Assembly: GCA_903900845.1 (NCBI GenBank)
Contig: CAIUOU010000017.1
Coordinates: 1-64,000 of the forward strand
Source of the DNA: an uncultured Opitutia bacterium
GTDB lineage: Bacteria; Verrucomicrobiota; Verrucomicrobiia; Opitutales; Opitutaceae
Direction: 5' to 3'
Length of the DNA: 64,000 nt
Part shown: positions 55,012 to 64,000 of the stretch, piece by piece
How the letters are laid out: each line of letters starts with the position of its first letter
Numbering within the stretch: the stretch's first letter is position 1
Notes under the pieces: generated by a model
What the model saw: only the letters and a program-made list of their open reading frames with translations
Told to the model about the DNA's origin: nothing
Database searches by the model: none
Position numbers and translations under genes: made by a program

Positions 55012-56733
55012 ATGAGAACGCCCCGGGGCACCGCCCAGCTCCTCGCCGCGCTGCTGCTGGCCGCGCCGCTCGCCGCCCAGATCGACCGCGTCACCGGCCG
55101 CGCCTTCGCCACCCGCTCGGAAGTCATCGCACGCCAGGGCATGGTGTGCACCAGCCAGCCGCTCGCGACCCAGGTCGGGCTCGACGTACTCAAACAAGGC
55201 GGATCGGCGGTCGACGCCGCGATCGCGGCCAACGCCGCGCTGGCCCTGATGGAGCCCACGGGATGCGGCCTCGGCGGCGATCTCTTCGCGATCGTGTGGG
55301 ACGCCAAGGCGAAGCGCCTGCACGGCCTCAACGCCTCCGGCCGTTCGCCGCTCGGGCTCTCGCGCGAGGCGCTCCTCGCGGAACTGGCGAAACTGGGGGT
55401 GAAGACCATCCCGCCGCGGGGCCTGCTGCCGGTCTCGGTGCCCGGCGCAGTCGACGGCTGGTTCGAGCTGCACCGGAAGTTCGGGCGCCTGCCCATGCCG
55501 CGGTTGCTCGCCCCCACGATCCTTTACGCCAACGAGGGATTTCCGGTCTCTGAATTGATCGCGTACTACTGGGACCGCAGCGTGCCCGTGCTCGGCCAGG
55601 AGCCGGGCGCGTTCCTGGCGACCTTCGCCCCCGGCGGGCGAGCTCCCGGCAAGGGCGAGATCTTCCGCAATCCGGACCTCGCGCGCACGCTCGCCGCCAT
55701 CGCCGACGGCGGGCGCGACGCGTTCTACCGCGGGGAGATCGCGACGCGCATCGACGCATTCTTCGCGGCCCACGGCGGCTGGCTGCGGAAGGCCGACCTT
55801 GAGCGCCACACCTCGACCTGGGTCGATCCCGTCTCGGTGAACTACCGTGGCTACGACGTGCACGAACTGCCGCCCAACGGTCAGGGCATCGCCGCGCTGC
55901 AGATGCTGAACATCCTCGAGGGCTTCGACCTCAAGGCCATGGGCTTCAACTCACCCGACGCGCTCCACGTGATGATCGAGGCCAAGAAGCTCGCCTTCGA
56001 GGACCGCGCGAAGTTCTACGCCGATCCGGAGTTCTCGAAAATCCCGCTGCGCGGCCTGCTCTCGAAGGAATACGCCGCCCAGCGCCGCGCGCTCATCCGC
56101 ATGGACCGCGCGGCGCGCACCTACGACGCCGGCAACCCGGCGCTGCAGGATGGCGACACCATCTACCTCACGACGGCGGATTCCGACGGCAACATGGTCT
56201 CGCTGATCCAGAGCAATTACCGCGGCATGGGCAGCGGTGTGGTGGTGCCGGGGACCGGCTTCGGTTTCCAGAACCGCGGGGAAATGTTCACCCTCGAGGC
56301 CGGACACGCCAACGACTACGCGCCGGGCAAGCGCCCGTTCCACACCATCATCCCCGCGTTCGTCACCAAGGACGGGGAGCCATGGCTCAGCTTCGGCGTG
56401 ATGGGCGGCGCGATGCAGCCGCAGGGGCATGTGCAGATCATCGTGAACCTGGTCGACTTCGGCATGAACGTGCAGGAAGCGGGCGACGCCGCGCGCTGGC
56501 AGCACGAGGGCTCGACCGACTACGACGCGCCGCGGATGACCAGCGGCGGTTTCGTGAACCTCGAACAGCGCGTGCCGTGGGAGACAAAAGCGGAACTGCG
56601 CCGCCGCGGCCACGACCTGCGCACCGATCTCGGCGGTTACGGCGGGTACCAGGCGATCCGCCGGGACTCCCGGAACCGGGTGTATTTCGGCGCGAGCGAA
56701 AGCCGGAAGGACGGCCAGGCGTCCGGCTGGTGA
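55012..56733 (+). CDS. ggt: Gamma-glutamyltransferase family protein, secreted
   Basis: MVCTSQPLATQVGLDVLKQGGSAVDAAIAANAALALMEPTGCGLGGDLFAIV, DTIYLTTADSDGNMVSLIQSNYRGMGSGVVVPGTGFGFQNRG. Confidence 0.93.
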   Translation: MRTPRGTAQLLAALLLAAPLAAQIDRVTGRAFATRSEVIARQGMVCTSQPLATQVGLDVLKQGGSAVDAAIAANAALALMEPTGCGLGGDLFAIVWDAKAKRLHGLNASGRSPLGLSREALLAELAKLGVKTIPPRGLLPVSVPGAVDGWFELHRKFGRLPMPRLLAPTILYANEGFPVSELIAYYWDRSVPVLGQEPGAFLATFAPGGRAPGKGEIFRNPDLARTLAAIADGGRDAFYRGEIATRIDAFFAAHGGWLRKADLERHTSTWVDPVSVNYRGYDVHELPPNGQGIAALQMLNILEGFDLKAMGFNSPDALHVMIEAKKLAFEDRAKFYADPEFSKIPLRGLLSKEYAAQRRALIRMDRAARTYDAGNPALQDGDTIYLTTADSDGNMVSLIQSNYRGMGSGVVVPGTGFGFQNRGEMFTLEAGHANDYAPGKRPFHTIIPAFVTKDGEPWLSFGVMGGAMQPQGHVQIIVNLVDFGMNVQEAGDAARWQHEGSTDYDAPRMTSGGFVNLEQRVPWETKAELRRRGHDLRTDLGGYGGYQAIRRDSRNRVYFGASESRKDGQASGW

Positions 56734-56786
56734 ATCGCCCGCCGCCGGGCGCGATTACAGCCTCCCTCGGCCGTGATCGCGGCGGT

Positions 56787-56950
56787 AATGTCCGCGGCTG
56801 CAGCCGGCGGCTGCCTCACCAGCGGCTAAATCCGAAGACTCGAACGCGCGCGGATCACGAGCGCGGTCCGTGTGGCCGCAGGCGACCCCGCAGACCACAC
56901 CGACCCGACGACCACAGGGCCGTTCATCCTGCTCCGTGGCTCCGTGGCGA
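56787..56950. repeat. Intergenic repeat copy D (degenerate hairpin module and CTCCGTGG tandem)
   Basis: TCCGCGGCTGCAGCCGGCGGCTGCCTCACCA (56791-56821) resembles copies B/C; CTCCGTGGCTCCGTGG at 56932-56947. Confidence 0.45.
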
Positions 56951-56978
56951 AACCTTCCGACCGCGCCGCCGCGGCGGA

Positions 56979-58205
56979 TCAAACCCGCGGACCGCCCTGC
57001 GCGAGATGACGCGCGCGGAGACGGAGGCCGTTGAGGCGGATGAAGCCGCCGGCGTCGCTCTGGTTGTACCAGCTCTTCACGCCCTCCATCGAGGCCACGT
57101 TCATGTCGTAGAGCGAGTACTTCGACTTCCGGCCGCAGGTGATGATGTTCCCCTTGTAGAGCTTCAGCCGCACCGTGCCCGTGACGTGGCGCTGGCTCTC
57201 GTCGATGAGGGCCTGCAGGGCCTCGCGCTCAGGGGCGAACCAGAACCCATAGTAAACCAGTTCGGCGTACTTCGGGATCAACGAGTCACGCAGGTGCATG
57301 ACCTCGCGGTCCATGGTGAGCGACTCCACCTGCCGGTGGCCCTGCATGAGGATGGTGCCGCCCGGCGTCTCATACACCCCGCGCGACTTCATGCCGACGA
57401 AACGATTCTCGACGAGGTCGACGCGGCCGATGCCATGCTTGCCACCCAGCTTGTTCAGGGTCTTGAGCACGCGCGCGGGGGACATGCGCTTGCCGTTGAC
57501 CGCGACGCAGTCGCCGCGCTCGAAATCGAGTTCCACGTACTCGGCCTTGTCGGGCGCGTCTTCCGGCGAGACCGACAGCTTGAACATCCCCTTGTTCGCC
57601 TTGGTCGTCGGGTCGAACCACGGGTCCTCGAGAATGCCGGCCTCGTACGAGATATGAAGGAGGTTGCGGTCCATCGAGTACGGCTTCTTCAGCGACGCCT
57701 CGACCGGGATCTTGTGCTCCAGGCAGTACGCGATCATCTCGGCGCGGCCCGGGAACAGGTTGCGGAACTCCTCGATCTTCCACGGCGCGAGGATCTGCAG
57801 GCGCGGATTCAGCGCCATGTAGGTGAGCTCGAAACGGCACTGGTCGTTACCCTTGCCGGTCGCCCCGTGCGCCACGGTGTCGGCCTTCTCCTTGCGCGCG
57901 ATGTCGACCTGCGCCTTCGCGATGAGCGGACGCGCGATCGACGTACCGAGGTAGTACTGACCCTCGTACACCGCGTTGGCGCGGATCATCGGGTAGATGA
58001 AGTCGCGCGCGAACTCCTCCGTGAGATCGAGGGTGTAGTGCTTGGACGCGCCGGTCATCCGCGCCTTGCGGGGCAAGCCGTTCAGCTCCTCCTCTTGGCC
58101 GATGTCGGCCGCGAACGTGACGATCTCCGCGTCGTAGGTCTCGCGGAGCCACTTGACGATGACGGACGTGTCGAGTCCGCCCGAGTAAGCGAGGACGATT
58201 TTCAT
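56979..58205 (-). CDS. argG: Argininosuccinate synthase
   Basis: [86 protein letters not shown]. Confidence 0.97.
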   Translation of the reverse strand: MKIVLAYSGGLDTSVIVKWLRETYDAEIVTFAADIGQEEELNGLPRKARMTGASKHYTLDLTEEFARDFIYPMIRANAVYEGQYYLGTSIARPLIAKAQVDIARKEKADTVAHGATGKGNDQCRFELTYMALNPRLQILAPWKIEEFRNLFPGRAEMIAYCLEHKIPVEASLKKPYSMDRNLLHISYEAGILEDPWFDPTTKANKGMFKLSVSPEDAPDKAEYVELDFERGDCVAVNGKRMSPARVLKTLNKLGGKHGIGRVDLVENRFVGMKSRGVYETPGGTILMQGHRQVESLTMDREVMHLRDSLIPKYAELVYYGFWFAPEREALQALIDESQRHVTGTVRLKLYKGNIITCGRKSKYSLYDMNVASMEGVKSWYNQSDAGGFIRLNGLRLRARHLAQGGPRV

Positions 58206-58233
58206 GGGTAAACGATGAGGGCAGGCGGCCGCC

Positions 58234-59178
58234 TCAGCGGCGCGCCGACGCGGCCAGCGCGGCGAGGATGGCCTTCTGCATGTGCAGGCGGTTCTCGGCC
58301 TGGTCGAAGATGATCGAACGCGGCCCCTCGAGCACCTGCTCGGTGACCTCCTGGCCGGCGTGCGCCGGCAGGCAGTGCATGAACAGGGCGCCGGGCTTGG
58401 CGGCGGCGCAGAGCTCCTCGGTGACGCGGAAGGGCGTCATCACACGGATACGCTCCTCGGTCTCCTCCTCCTTGCCCATGCTCACCCAAACGTCGGTGTA
58501 GATCACGTCGGCGTCCTTCACCGCCGCCCAAGGGTCGGTGGTGAACTCGTAGCCGTTGGGGAAACCCTCTTGCTTGAGCAACTGGTTGAACTCCGGCGCG
58601 GCGTCGAAGCCCGGCGGGCCCGCCAGCGAGATCTTCATGCCAAATAGATTGGCGCCCATGATCCAGGAGTTGGCGACGTTGCAGCCGCGGTCGCCCACGA
58701 ACGCGATCTTGCGGCCCCGCAGGGAGCCGGTGAGGTCGGCCCCGCCGTTGCTCCAGCGCTCGGCCAGGGTGAAGGCGTCGGCGAAGATCTGGCAGGGGTG
58801 CAGCAGGTCCGTCAGGGCGTTGACGACCGGGATGCTGCCGCGGGCGGCCAGTTCCTGCACCTCTCGGTGGTCATGGGTGCGGATCACCAGCCCGTGGATG
58901 AAGCGGGAAAGGACGCGCGCGGTGTCGGCCACCGACTCCCCGCGACCGAGCTGGATGTCGTTGCGGTTGAGGAAGAGCGGGTTGCCGCCGAGCTCGTGGA
59001 TGCCAACCTCGAAGGAGACGCGGGTGCGGGTGGAGGACTTGGAGAACAGGAGCGCCCAAGTCTGGCCTTCCAACGGACGCGCGTGACGACCCCGGGTGGC
59101 CTTCAGCTCGCGCGCCTGCTGAAACAGGGCCTCGAGCTCGGACCGACCGAAATCGGTTTCCTTGAGGAAGTGCTTCAT
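58234..59178 (-). CDS. argF: Ornithine carbamoyltransferase
   Basis: [70 protein letters not shown]. Confidence 0.95.
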   Translation of the reverse strand: MKHFLKETDFGRSELEALFQQARELKATRGRHARPLEGQTWALLFSKSSTRTRVSFEVGIHELGGNPLFLNRNDIQLGRGESVADTARVLSRFIHGLVIRTHDHREVQELAARGSIPVVNALTDLLHPCQIFADAFTLAERWSNGGADLTGSLRGRKIAFVGDRGCNVANSWIMGANLFGMKISLAGPPGFDAAPEFNQLLKQEGFPNGYEFTTDPWAAVKDADVIYTDVWVSMGKEEETEERIRVMTPFRVTEELCAAAKPGALFMHCLPAHAGQEVTEQVLEGPRSIIFDQAENRLHMQKAILAALAASARR

Positions 59179-59485
59179 GGAAACGGCGGAAAGAAGACCA
59201 AGAGCCGCCTCGGAACGAGTGAAAAATCGCCTTACCGCACCGCGGCCGGAAGTCAGGAGCCGGTTGCCGAGGGTTGGGGCGGTCCGGCATTTGGTCCGGC
59301 TTCCGAACGGCGGCTCGCCGTCCCCGCGGGTCTCGCACCTGAAGCCCAGGCCTTGGCGGGAAACGAGGATGTGCACCATGATCCGAGCCCGCGCAGAACG
59401 GTTGACCTGGGAGCCAAGGTACCCGGCCAACGGAACGGGAGGAACCGCTTGCCGCCAACCGGGACCTGCGCCTACGGCTCAAAGC

Positions 59486-59947
59486 GTGCACGCCACCGCC
59501 CGCGAGCTGATCGACACCCTCGGCCTCGCTCCGCTGCCGGAGGAGGGAGGATTTTTCCGGGTGACGTGGCGGGGCGCGCACGGATCGGCGATCCTGTTCC
59601 TCATCACCTCCGAGGATTTCTCCGCCCTGCACCGTATCGCCGAGGACGAGCTCTGGCATTTCCACGCCGGGGATCCGGTGGAGCACGCGCGGATCGATCC
59701 GTCGACCGGCGCACTCTCCTTGGTCCGCCTAGGCACCGAGGTGGCGCGCGGGGAAACGCCGCAGCTCGCCGTCCCCGCGGGCCACTGGCAGGGGGCTCGG
59801 CTCGCGGCATCAGCGCACGGCTACGCCCTCCTGGGCTGCACGGTCACCCCGCCCTGGACGCCCGCCGGCTTCTCACTCGGGTCGCGCGACGCGTTGCTCG
59901 CCGCGTTTCCCCGGCACGCCGCGGTGATCACGCGCTTCACGCGCTGA
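59486..59947 (+). CDS. Cupin, DUF985 type
   Basis: LGLAPLPEEGGFFRVTWRG, ILFLITSEDFSALHRIAEDELWHFHAGDPVE, VPAGHWQGARL, YALLGCTVTPPWTPAGFSLGSR; start codon uncertain. Confidence 0.85.
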   Translation: MHATARELIDTLGLAPLPEEGGFFRVTWRGAHGSAILFLITSEDFSALHRIAEDELWHFHAGDPVEHARIDPSTGALSLVRLGTEVARGETPQLAVPAGHWQGARLAASAHGYALLGCTVTPPWTPAGFSLGSRDALLAAFPRHAAVITRFTR

Positions 59948-59986
59948 GCTTTTGACACTCCCGCGCGCCGCGCCAACGGTGCGCGC

Positions 59987-60622
59987 GTGACCCTCGCCGA
60001 TCTCAGACGGGATTATTCGCTCGCCGGCCTCGCCGAGAAGGATCTCGCGCGCGACCCCTTCCGGCAGTTCGAGAAATGGTTCCAAGAGGCGGAAGCGGCG
60101 AAGCTCCCCGAACCTAACGCCATGCTCCTCGCGACGGCGACGCGCGAGGGCCGGCCGTCGGCGCGGACCGTGCTGCTCAAGGGCCTCGACGGGCGCGGAT
60201 TCGTCTTTTTCACCAATTACGAGAGCCGCAAGGGTCGCGAGCTGGAGCTGAACCCGCGCGCCACCGCGGTGTTCCCTTGGATCGCGCTCGAACGCCAGGT
60301 CATCATCGAAGGCGCGATGGCCCGCGTGGCGCGCGAGGAAAGCGAGACCTACTTCCACTCCCGTCCGCGCGCGAGCCAGCTGGCGGCGTGGGGTCCGCCG
60401 CAAAGCAGCATCATCCCGGGCCGCGCGCAGCTCGAGGAGAGCTTCAAGGCGGTCGAACGGCGTTATGAGGGCCAGGAGGTGCCGCTGCCGCCGCATTGGG
60501 GCGGCTGGCGGCTCTCGCCCGAAACCGTCGAGTTCTGGCAGGGCCGCCGCAGCCGCCTCCATGACCGGCTGCGCTACCGGCGGTCGAACGACGGCTGGAC
60601 CGTGGAGCGCCTCGCGCCGTGA
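59987..60622 (+). CDS. pdxH: Pyridoxamine 5'-phosphate oxidase
   Basis: [99 protein letters not shown] start. Confidence 0.96.
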   Translation: MTLADLRRDYSLAGLAEKDLARDPFRQFEKWFQEAEAAKLPEPNAMLLATATREGRPSARTVLLKGLDGRGFVFFTNYESRKGRELELNPRATAVFPWIALERQVIIEGAMARVAREESETYFHSRPRASQLAAWGPPQSSIIPGRAQLEESFKAVERRYEGQEVPLPPHWGGWRLSPETVEFWQGRRSRLHDRLRYRRSNDGWTVERLAP

Positions 60623-61083
60623 CCGTCTTCCTGATCCGCCACGCCAAGGCGGAGGACGCCAGCCCCGACGCGGCCCGGCGCCTCACGACCGCCGGACGCT
60701 CCCACGCCCGCGCCCTCGGAAAATTCCTGGGCCGGTCCGAAGCCTTCGCGCCCGCCGTCCTGTGGCACAGCACCCTCGTCCGCGCGCGGGAGACCGCCGA
60801 GCTCGTCGCCGCCGGCCTGCCGGCCCCGGCCCCGCTGGAGGAAATCGAGGGTCTCGCGCCGGAGGATGATCCGCGCGCATTCGCGTCACGCCTCCGGTCC
60901 GCCCCGGATCCGCTGGCGATTGTGGGACACGAACCGTTTCTCGGCTCCCTCGCCTCGTTGCTCGTGACGGGAGCGCCGGATCCAGTGTGCTTTCACGTGC
61001 GCAAGGGGGCCGTCATCGCGCTGGAGGGCGCGGGCCGCCGTTGGGTGGTGCGCTGGCACCTGTCCCCCGAACTGCTGCCATGA
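60619..61083 (+). CDS. SixA-like phosphohistidine phosphatase
   Basis: [70 protein letters not shown]. Confidence 0.9.
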   Translation: MTVFLIRHAKAEDASPDAARRLTTAGRSHARALGKFLGRSEAFAPAVLWHSTLVRARETAELVAAGLPAPAPLEEIEGLAPEDDPRAFASRLRSAPDPLAIVGHEPFLGSLASLLVTGAPDPVCFHVRKGAVIALEGAGRRWVVRWHLSPELLP

Positions 61084-62015
61084 CCATCCTCGTCGCCGGC
61101 GCCTCGGGTCTCGTCGGTTCCGCCTTCGCGCGCGCCGCCGCTCGCCGCGGCCACCGCGTGGTGGGCATCACCGGCAAACACAACGGTCCGCTGGAGGGCA
61201 TCTCGACCCGCGTGCCGCTCGACCTCACCGACGAGGGGGCCACCACCTCCGCGGTGCTGGAGGCTTTCCCGGAGGCGATCGTCAACTGCGCCGCGGTCTC
61301 GGTGCCCGAGCAATGCGTGGCCGACCCGGCGCGCGCGCAGGCGCTCAACGTCACCCTGCCCGGCCTGCTCGGCCGGCTGGCTCACCATGTGAGCGGACGC
61401 GTGGTGCACCTTTCCTCGGAGCAGGTCTTCGACGGCGAACGGACGACCCCGTACACCTCCGCCGACGCCCCTTGTCCGATCAACCTGTATGCCCGCCAGA
61501 AATTGGCTGGTGAGCAGGCGGTGCTCACGGCGGCGCCGGAGTTTGCGACCGTGCTGCGGCTGCCCCTGTTGATGGGTAACAGCCCGGGCGGCGCGCGCAG
61601 CAACCACGAGCGCCTGCTGGCCGACTGGGCGGCGGGCCGCACGCCGCGGCTATTCACGGACGAGTTCCGGCAGCCCTGCACGGCGGACAACGTGGCCGAA
61701 GTCGTCCTGGAGATCTGCGAGCGCAACGACACCCGCGGGCTTTTCCACTGGGCCGGCACGGAACTGCTCTCGCGCCACGAGATGGGCGTGCGTATCCGCG
61801 ATCACTTCAAGCTCACGGGCAAACAGGCCCCGCTCGAGGCGGTGCGGCGGTCCGATAACCCGGAGGCGCTGCGTTCGCGCCAGGCCTGCCTCGCCCTGGA
61901 CTGCACGCCGCTCGCCGGCCGCCTGAAAACCCGGCCGCAGTCCTTTGCCGCGCAACTGGAGGAGCTCCACGTGCCCGTGCCGGTGCGCGCGTGGTACCAC
62001 GGCCTCGGCGTCTGA
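61080..62015 (+). CDS. RmlD-like NAD(P)-dependent sugar-nucleotide reductase/epimerase
   Basis: [91 protein letters not shown]. Confidence 0.85.
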   Translation: MTILVAGASGLVGSAFARAAARRGHRVVGITGKHNGPLEGISTRVPLDLTDEGATTSAVLEAFPEAIVNCAAVSVPEQCVADPARAQALNVTLPGLLGRLAHHVSGRVVHLSSEQVFDGERTTPYTSADAPCPINLYARQKLAGEQAVLTAAPEFATVLRLPLLMGNSPGGARSNHERLLADWAAGRTPRLFTDEFRQPCTADNVAEVVLEICERNDTRGLFHWAGTELLSRHEMGVRIRDHFKLTGKQAPLEAVRRSDNPEALRSRQACLALDCTPLAGRLKTRPQSFAAQLEELHVPVPVRAWYHGLGV

Positions 62016-62026
62016 CGGTCGGCACG

Positions 62027-62755
62027 ATGACACTCGAGATCCTGCCCGTCCGCACCGCGGGGGCCGCCGAGAACATGGCGTCCGATTTCGTGCTGCTCCG
62101 GCGTTATCCGCGGCCCGCGGTGGCACGTTTCCGGCACTACGGGTGGCGCGCGCCGGCATTCACCTTCGGCTACTCGCAACGGGTCGCCTTCGTGCGCGAA
62201 CAGCTGGCTTCCGCCGCCGCCGGCGAGGTCCGGCCACCCGAGCTCTGCCGGCGGCCGACCGGCGGTGGCGTCGTCGATCACCGCGACGACTGGACCTACG
62301 CGCTGGTGATCCCGCGCGGACACGCGCTGGAGGAGCAGCGGGCCTCGGAAAGCTACTGGGTCGTGCATGAGGCGCTCGCGACCGTGCTGCGCGCGCAGGG
62401 GGTGCCGGCCGTCACCAAGCCCGCCGCGGATCCCGGCGCGGAGGAGGACGGCCCGGCGGGCGTGTGTTTCCAGCGCGCGGAGGTCCACGACGTCGTGCAC
62501 GCCGTCACCGGCGCGAAGATCGCCGGCGCGGCGCAGAAGCGCTCCCGCGACGGACTCCTGTTCCAAGGCTCGGTCTGGCGCCCGGCGGCCGGCGATTCGC
62601 TCCCGTGGGAGGAGTTCGCGGATCTATTCCCAACGGCGCTCGCCACGACCCTCGGCGCGGAGGCGACGCCCACGCCCTGGCCCGATTTCCCGGAAGGCGA
62701 GCTCGAGGCCCTCACCGAGCAGTATTCGAACCCGGAGTGGAACGAGTTCCGGTGA
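62027..62755 (+). CDS. Lipoate-protein ligase A / octanoyltransferase-like protein
   Basis: ELCRRPTGGGVVDHRDDWTYALVIP, VCFQRAEVHDVVHAVTGAKIAGAAQKRSRDGLLFQGSV. Confidence 0.82.
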   Translation: MTLEILPVRTAGAAENMASDFVLLRRYPRPAVARFRHYGWRAPAFTFGYSQRVAFVREQLASAAAGEVRPPELCRRPTGGGVVDHRDDWTYALVIPRGHALEEQRASESYWVVHEALATVLRAQGVPAVTKPAADPGAEEDGPAGVCFQRAEVHDVVHAVTGAKIAGAAQKRSRDGLLFQGSVWRPAAGDSLPWEEFADLFPTALATTLGAEATPTPWPDFPEGELEALTEQYSNPEWNEFR

Positions 62756-62811
62756 GGTGGCGGAGTGTTCCGCCCCTTTGACTCGGCGCTGCGGCGGTGC
62801 AGCGTCGCCGC

Positions 62812-64000
62812 ATGAAACTTCCCCGCCGGCTCCTCCTCGCCGTCTTCGCTTTCCTTGTATCCGTGGCCGGCGCCGCGGAGAAACGCCTGATCACCCCGCA
62901 CGACCTGTGGGCGGTGAAGCGGGTCGGCAGCCCCGCGCTGGCTCCGGACGGCCGGCGCGTGGTGTTCACGGTGCAGGAGTGGTCCGTCGAGAAGAACAAG
63001 GCCACCACGAACCTGTGGCTGGCCGACGTGGCGACGGCGGACGTGCGACGGCTGACGACGGCCGCCGTGAGCGACGGTGCGCCCGCGTGGAGCCCCGACG
63101 GCACGCGGATCGCGTTCACCTCCAAGCGCGGGGAGGACGAGAACGCGGCGCTGTACGTGCTGCGGCTCGACGGCGGCGAGCCCGAGCGGATGGTCGAGCT
63201 GCCCTTCGCGGTCTCGGCGCCCAAGTGGATGCCGGACGGGCGAGGCATCGTCTTCGCCACGCGCGTCATCCCGGAGCTAGCCGGCAAGCTGGCGGCGGCG
63301 GACCTCGCCGCGATGCGCAAGGAGCTGAAACGCCGCAAGGATTCGAAGGTGAGCGCCAAGGTGAGCGAGTCGCGGGCGTTCCGCTATTGGGACGCATGGC
63401 TGACCGACGGCCTCGCGAACCGGCTGGTGCACCTCGACCTCGCGAGCCGCGCCCTCCGCGATCTCACGCCGGGCTTCTCGTACCCGTTCACCGTGAGCGG
63501 CGAGTTCTCGTTCGACCTCTCGCCCGACGGCCGCCTCGCCGCGGTCACCATCAACTCCACGCCTCCGCCCTACGCCGGCTACCTGAACAACGACATCTAT
63601 CTCGTTCCCACCGACGGCTCCGGCTCGCCGCGCAACCTCACGCCGGAGAACCAGGGTGACGACAGCGACGCGCGCTTCGCACCCGACGGCCGCTCGCTCG
63701 TCTTCAAGCGGCTCGACACGCCCTACTACAACGGGGAGTTCCAGAAACTCTGGCGGCATGACCTCGCCACCGGCCGCAACACCCCGCTGACGGAGGCGCA
63801 CGACTTCTCGATCGCTGACACGGCCTTCGCCGCCGACGGCGCCTCCTTCTGGTTGACGGCGGAGGACAAGGGGTCGGTGCCCGTGTTCAAGCTGGGCGCG
63901 GACGGCGCCGCGCTCACCGCGGTGCACCGCGGCGGAACCGCCTCCGCTCTGGACGCGCGCGGCGGGGCGGTGGTGTTCCTGCACAGCACATCGGCACGGC
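62812..64000 (+). CDS. S9 family peptidase, N-terminal propeller part (truncated by window end)
   Basis: ATG at 62812 reads MKLPRRLLLAVFAFLVSVAGAAEKRLITPHDLWAVKRVGSPALAPDGRRVVFTVQEWSVEKNKATTNLWLADVATADVRRLTT; open to the window edge, hence absent from the ORF track. Confidence 0.85.
   Translation, partial: MKLPRRLLLAVFAFLVSVAGAAEKRLITPHDLWAVKRVGSPALAPDGRRVVFTVQEWSVEKNKATTNLWLADVATADVRRLTTAAVSDGAPAWSPDGTRIAFTSKRGEDENAALYVLRLDGGEPERMVELPFAVSAPKWMPDGRGIVFATRVIPELAGKLAAADLAAMRKELKRRKDSKVSAKVSESRAFRYWDAWLTDGLANRLVHLDLASRALRDLTPGFSYPFTVSGEFSFDLSPDGRLAAVTINSTPPPYAGYLNNDIYLVPTDGSGSPRNLTPENQGDDSDARFAPDGRSLVFKRLDTPYYNGEFQKLWRHDLATGRNTPLTEAHDFSIADTAFAADGASFWLTAEDKGSVPVFKLGADGAALTAVHRGGTASALDARGGAVVFLHSTSAR

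Noticed and set aside
1-64000. CRISPR array, tRNA/rRNA genes, prophage, intact transposase
   Set aside because: No regularly spaced direct repeats with spacers, no recognisable tRNA/rRNA cores and no transposase, integrase or phage structural motifs were seen by eye. A tRNAscan/Infernal run would be decisive.

Overview
High-GC window with the gene content and style of a Verrucomicrobiota / Opitutaceae-like chromosome (lineage is inferred, not tested). It is almost fully coding: about 50 supported CDSs on both strands, mostly housekeeping and envelope/periplasmic functions, including recA, upp, argF-argG, pdxH, a Dus enzyme, an RluA-type pseudouridine synthase, sulfatases, ABC/HlyD export, an ArnA/ArnD-like set, GGT and a penicillin acylase. 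No rRNA, tRNA, CRISPR array, prophage or intact IS was recognised. Main points of interest: (1) a compact + strand cluster (about 453-10579) joining beta-propeller proteins with a LuxE-like adenylate-forming enzyme, an aldehyde dehydrogenase/LuxC-like reductase, an Fe-type alcohol dehydrogenase and a glycosyltransferase, a plausible undescribed acid->aldehyde->alcohol->glycoside route; (2) two ~80 bp palindromic elements about 91% identical, in direct orientation, bracketing one hydrolase gene (40502-41459); (3) a 565-aa protein with three degenerate ~80-aa repeats and a basic tail; (4) modular intergenic repeats (tandem 10-mers plus a CCGCGGC hairpin) around recA and in other gaps; (5) a GTGTTCACCTGAACAC palindrome upstream of recA that fits a LexA-type site; (6) an apparently frameshifted sugar-phosphate isomerase gene. 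All calls are from reading the sequence and supplied translations; no search was run.
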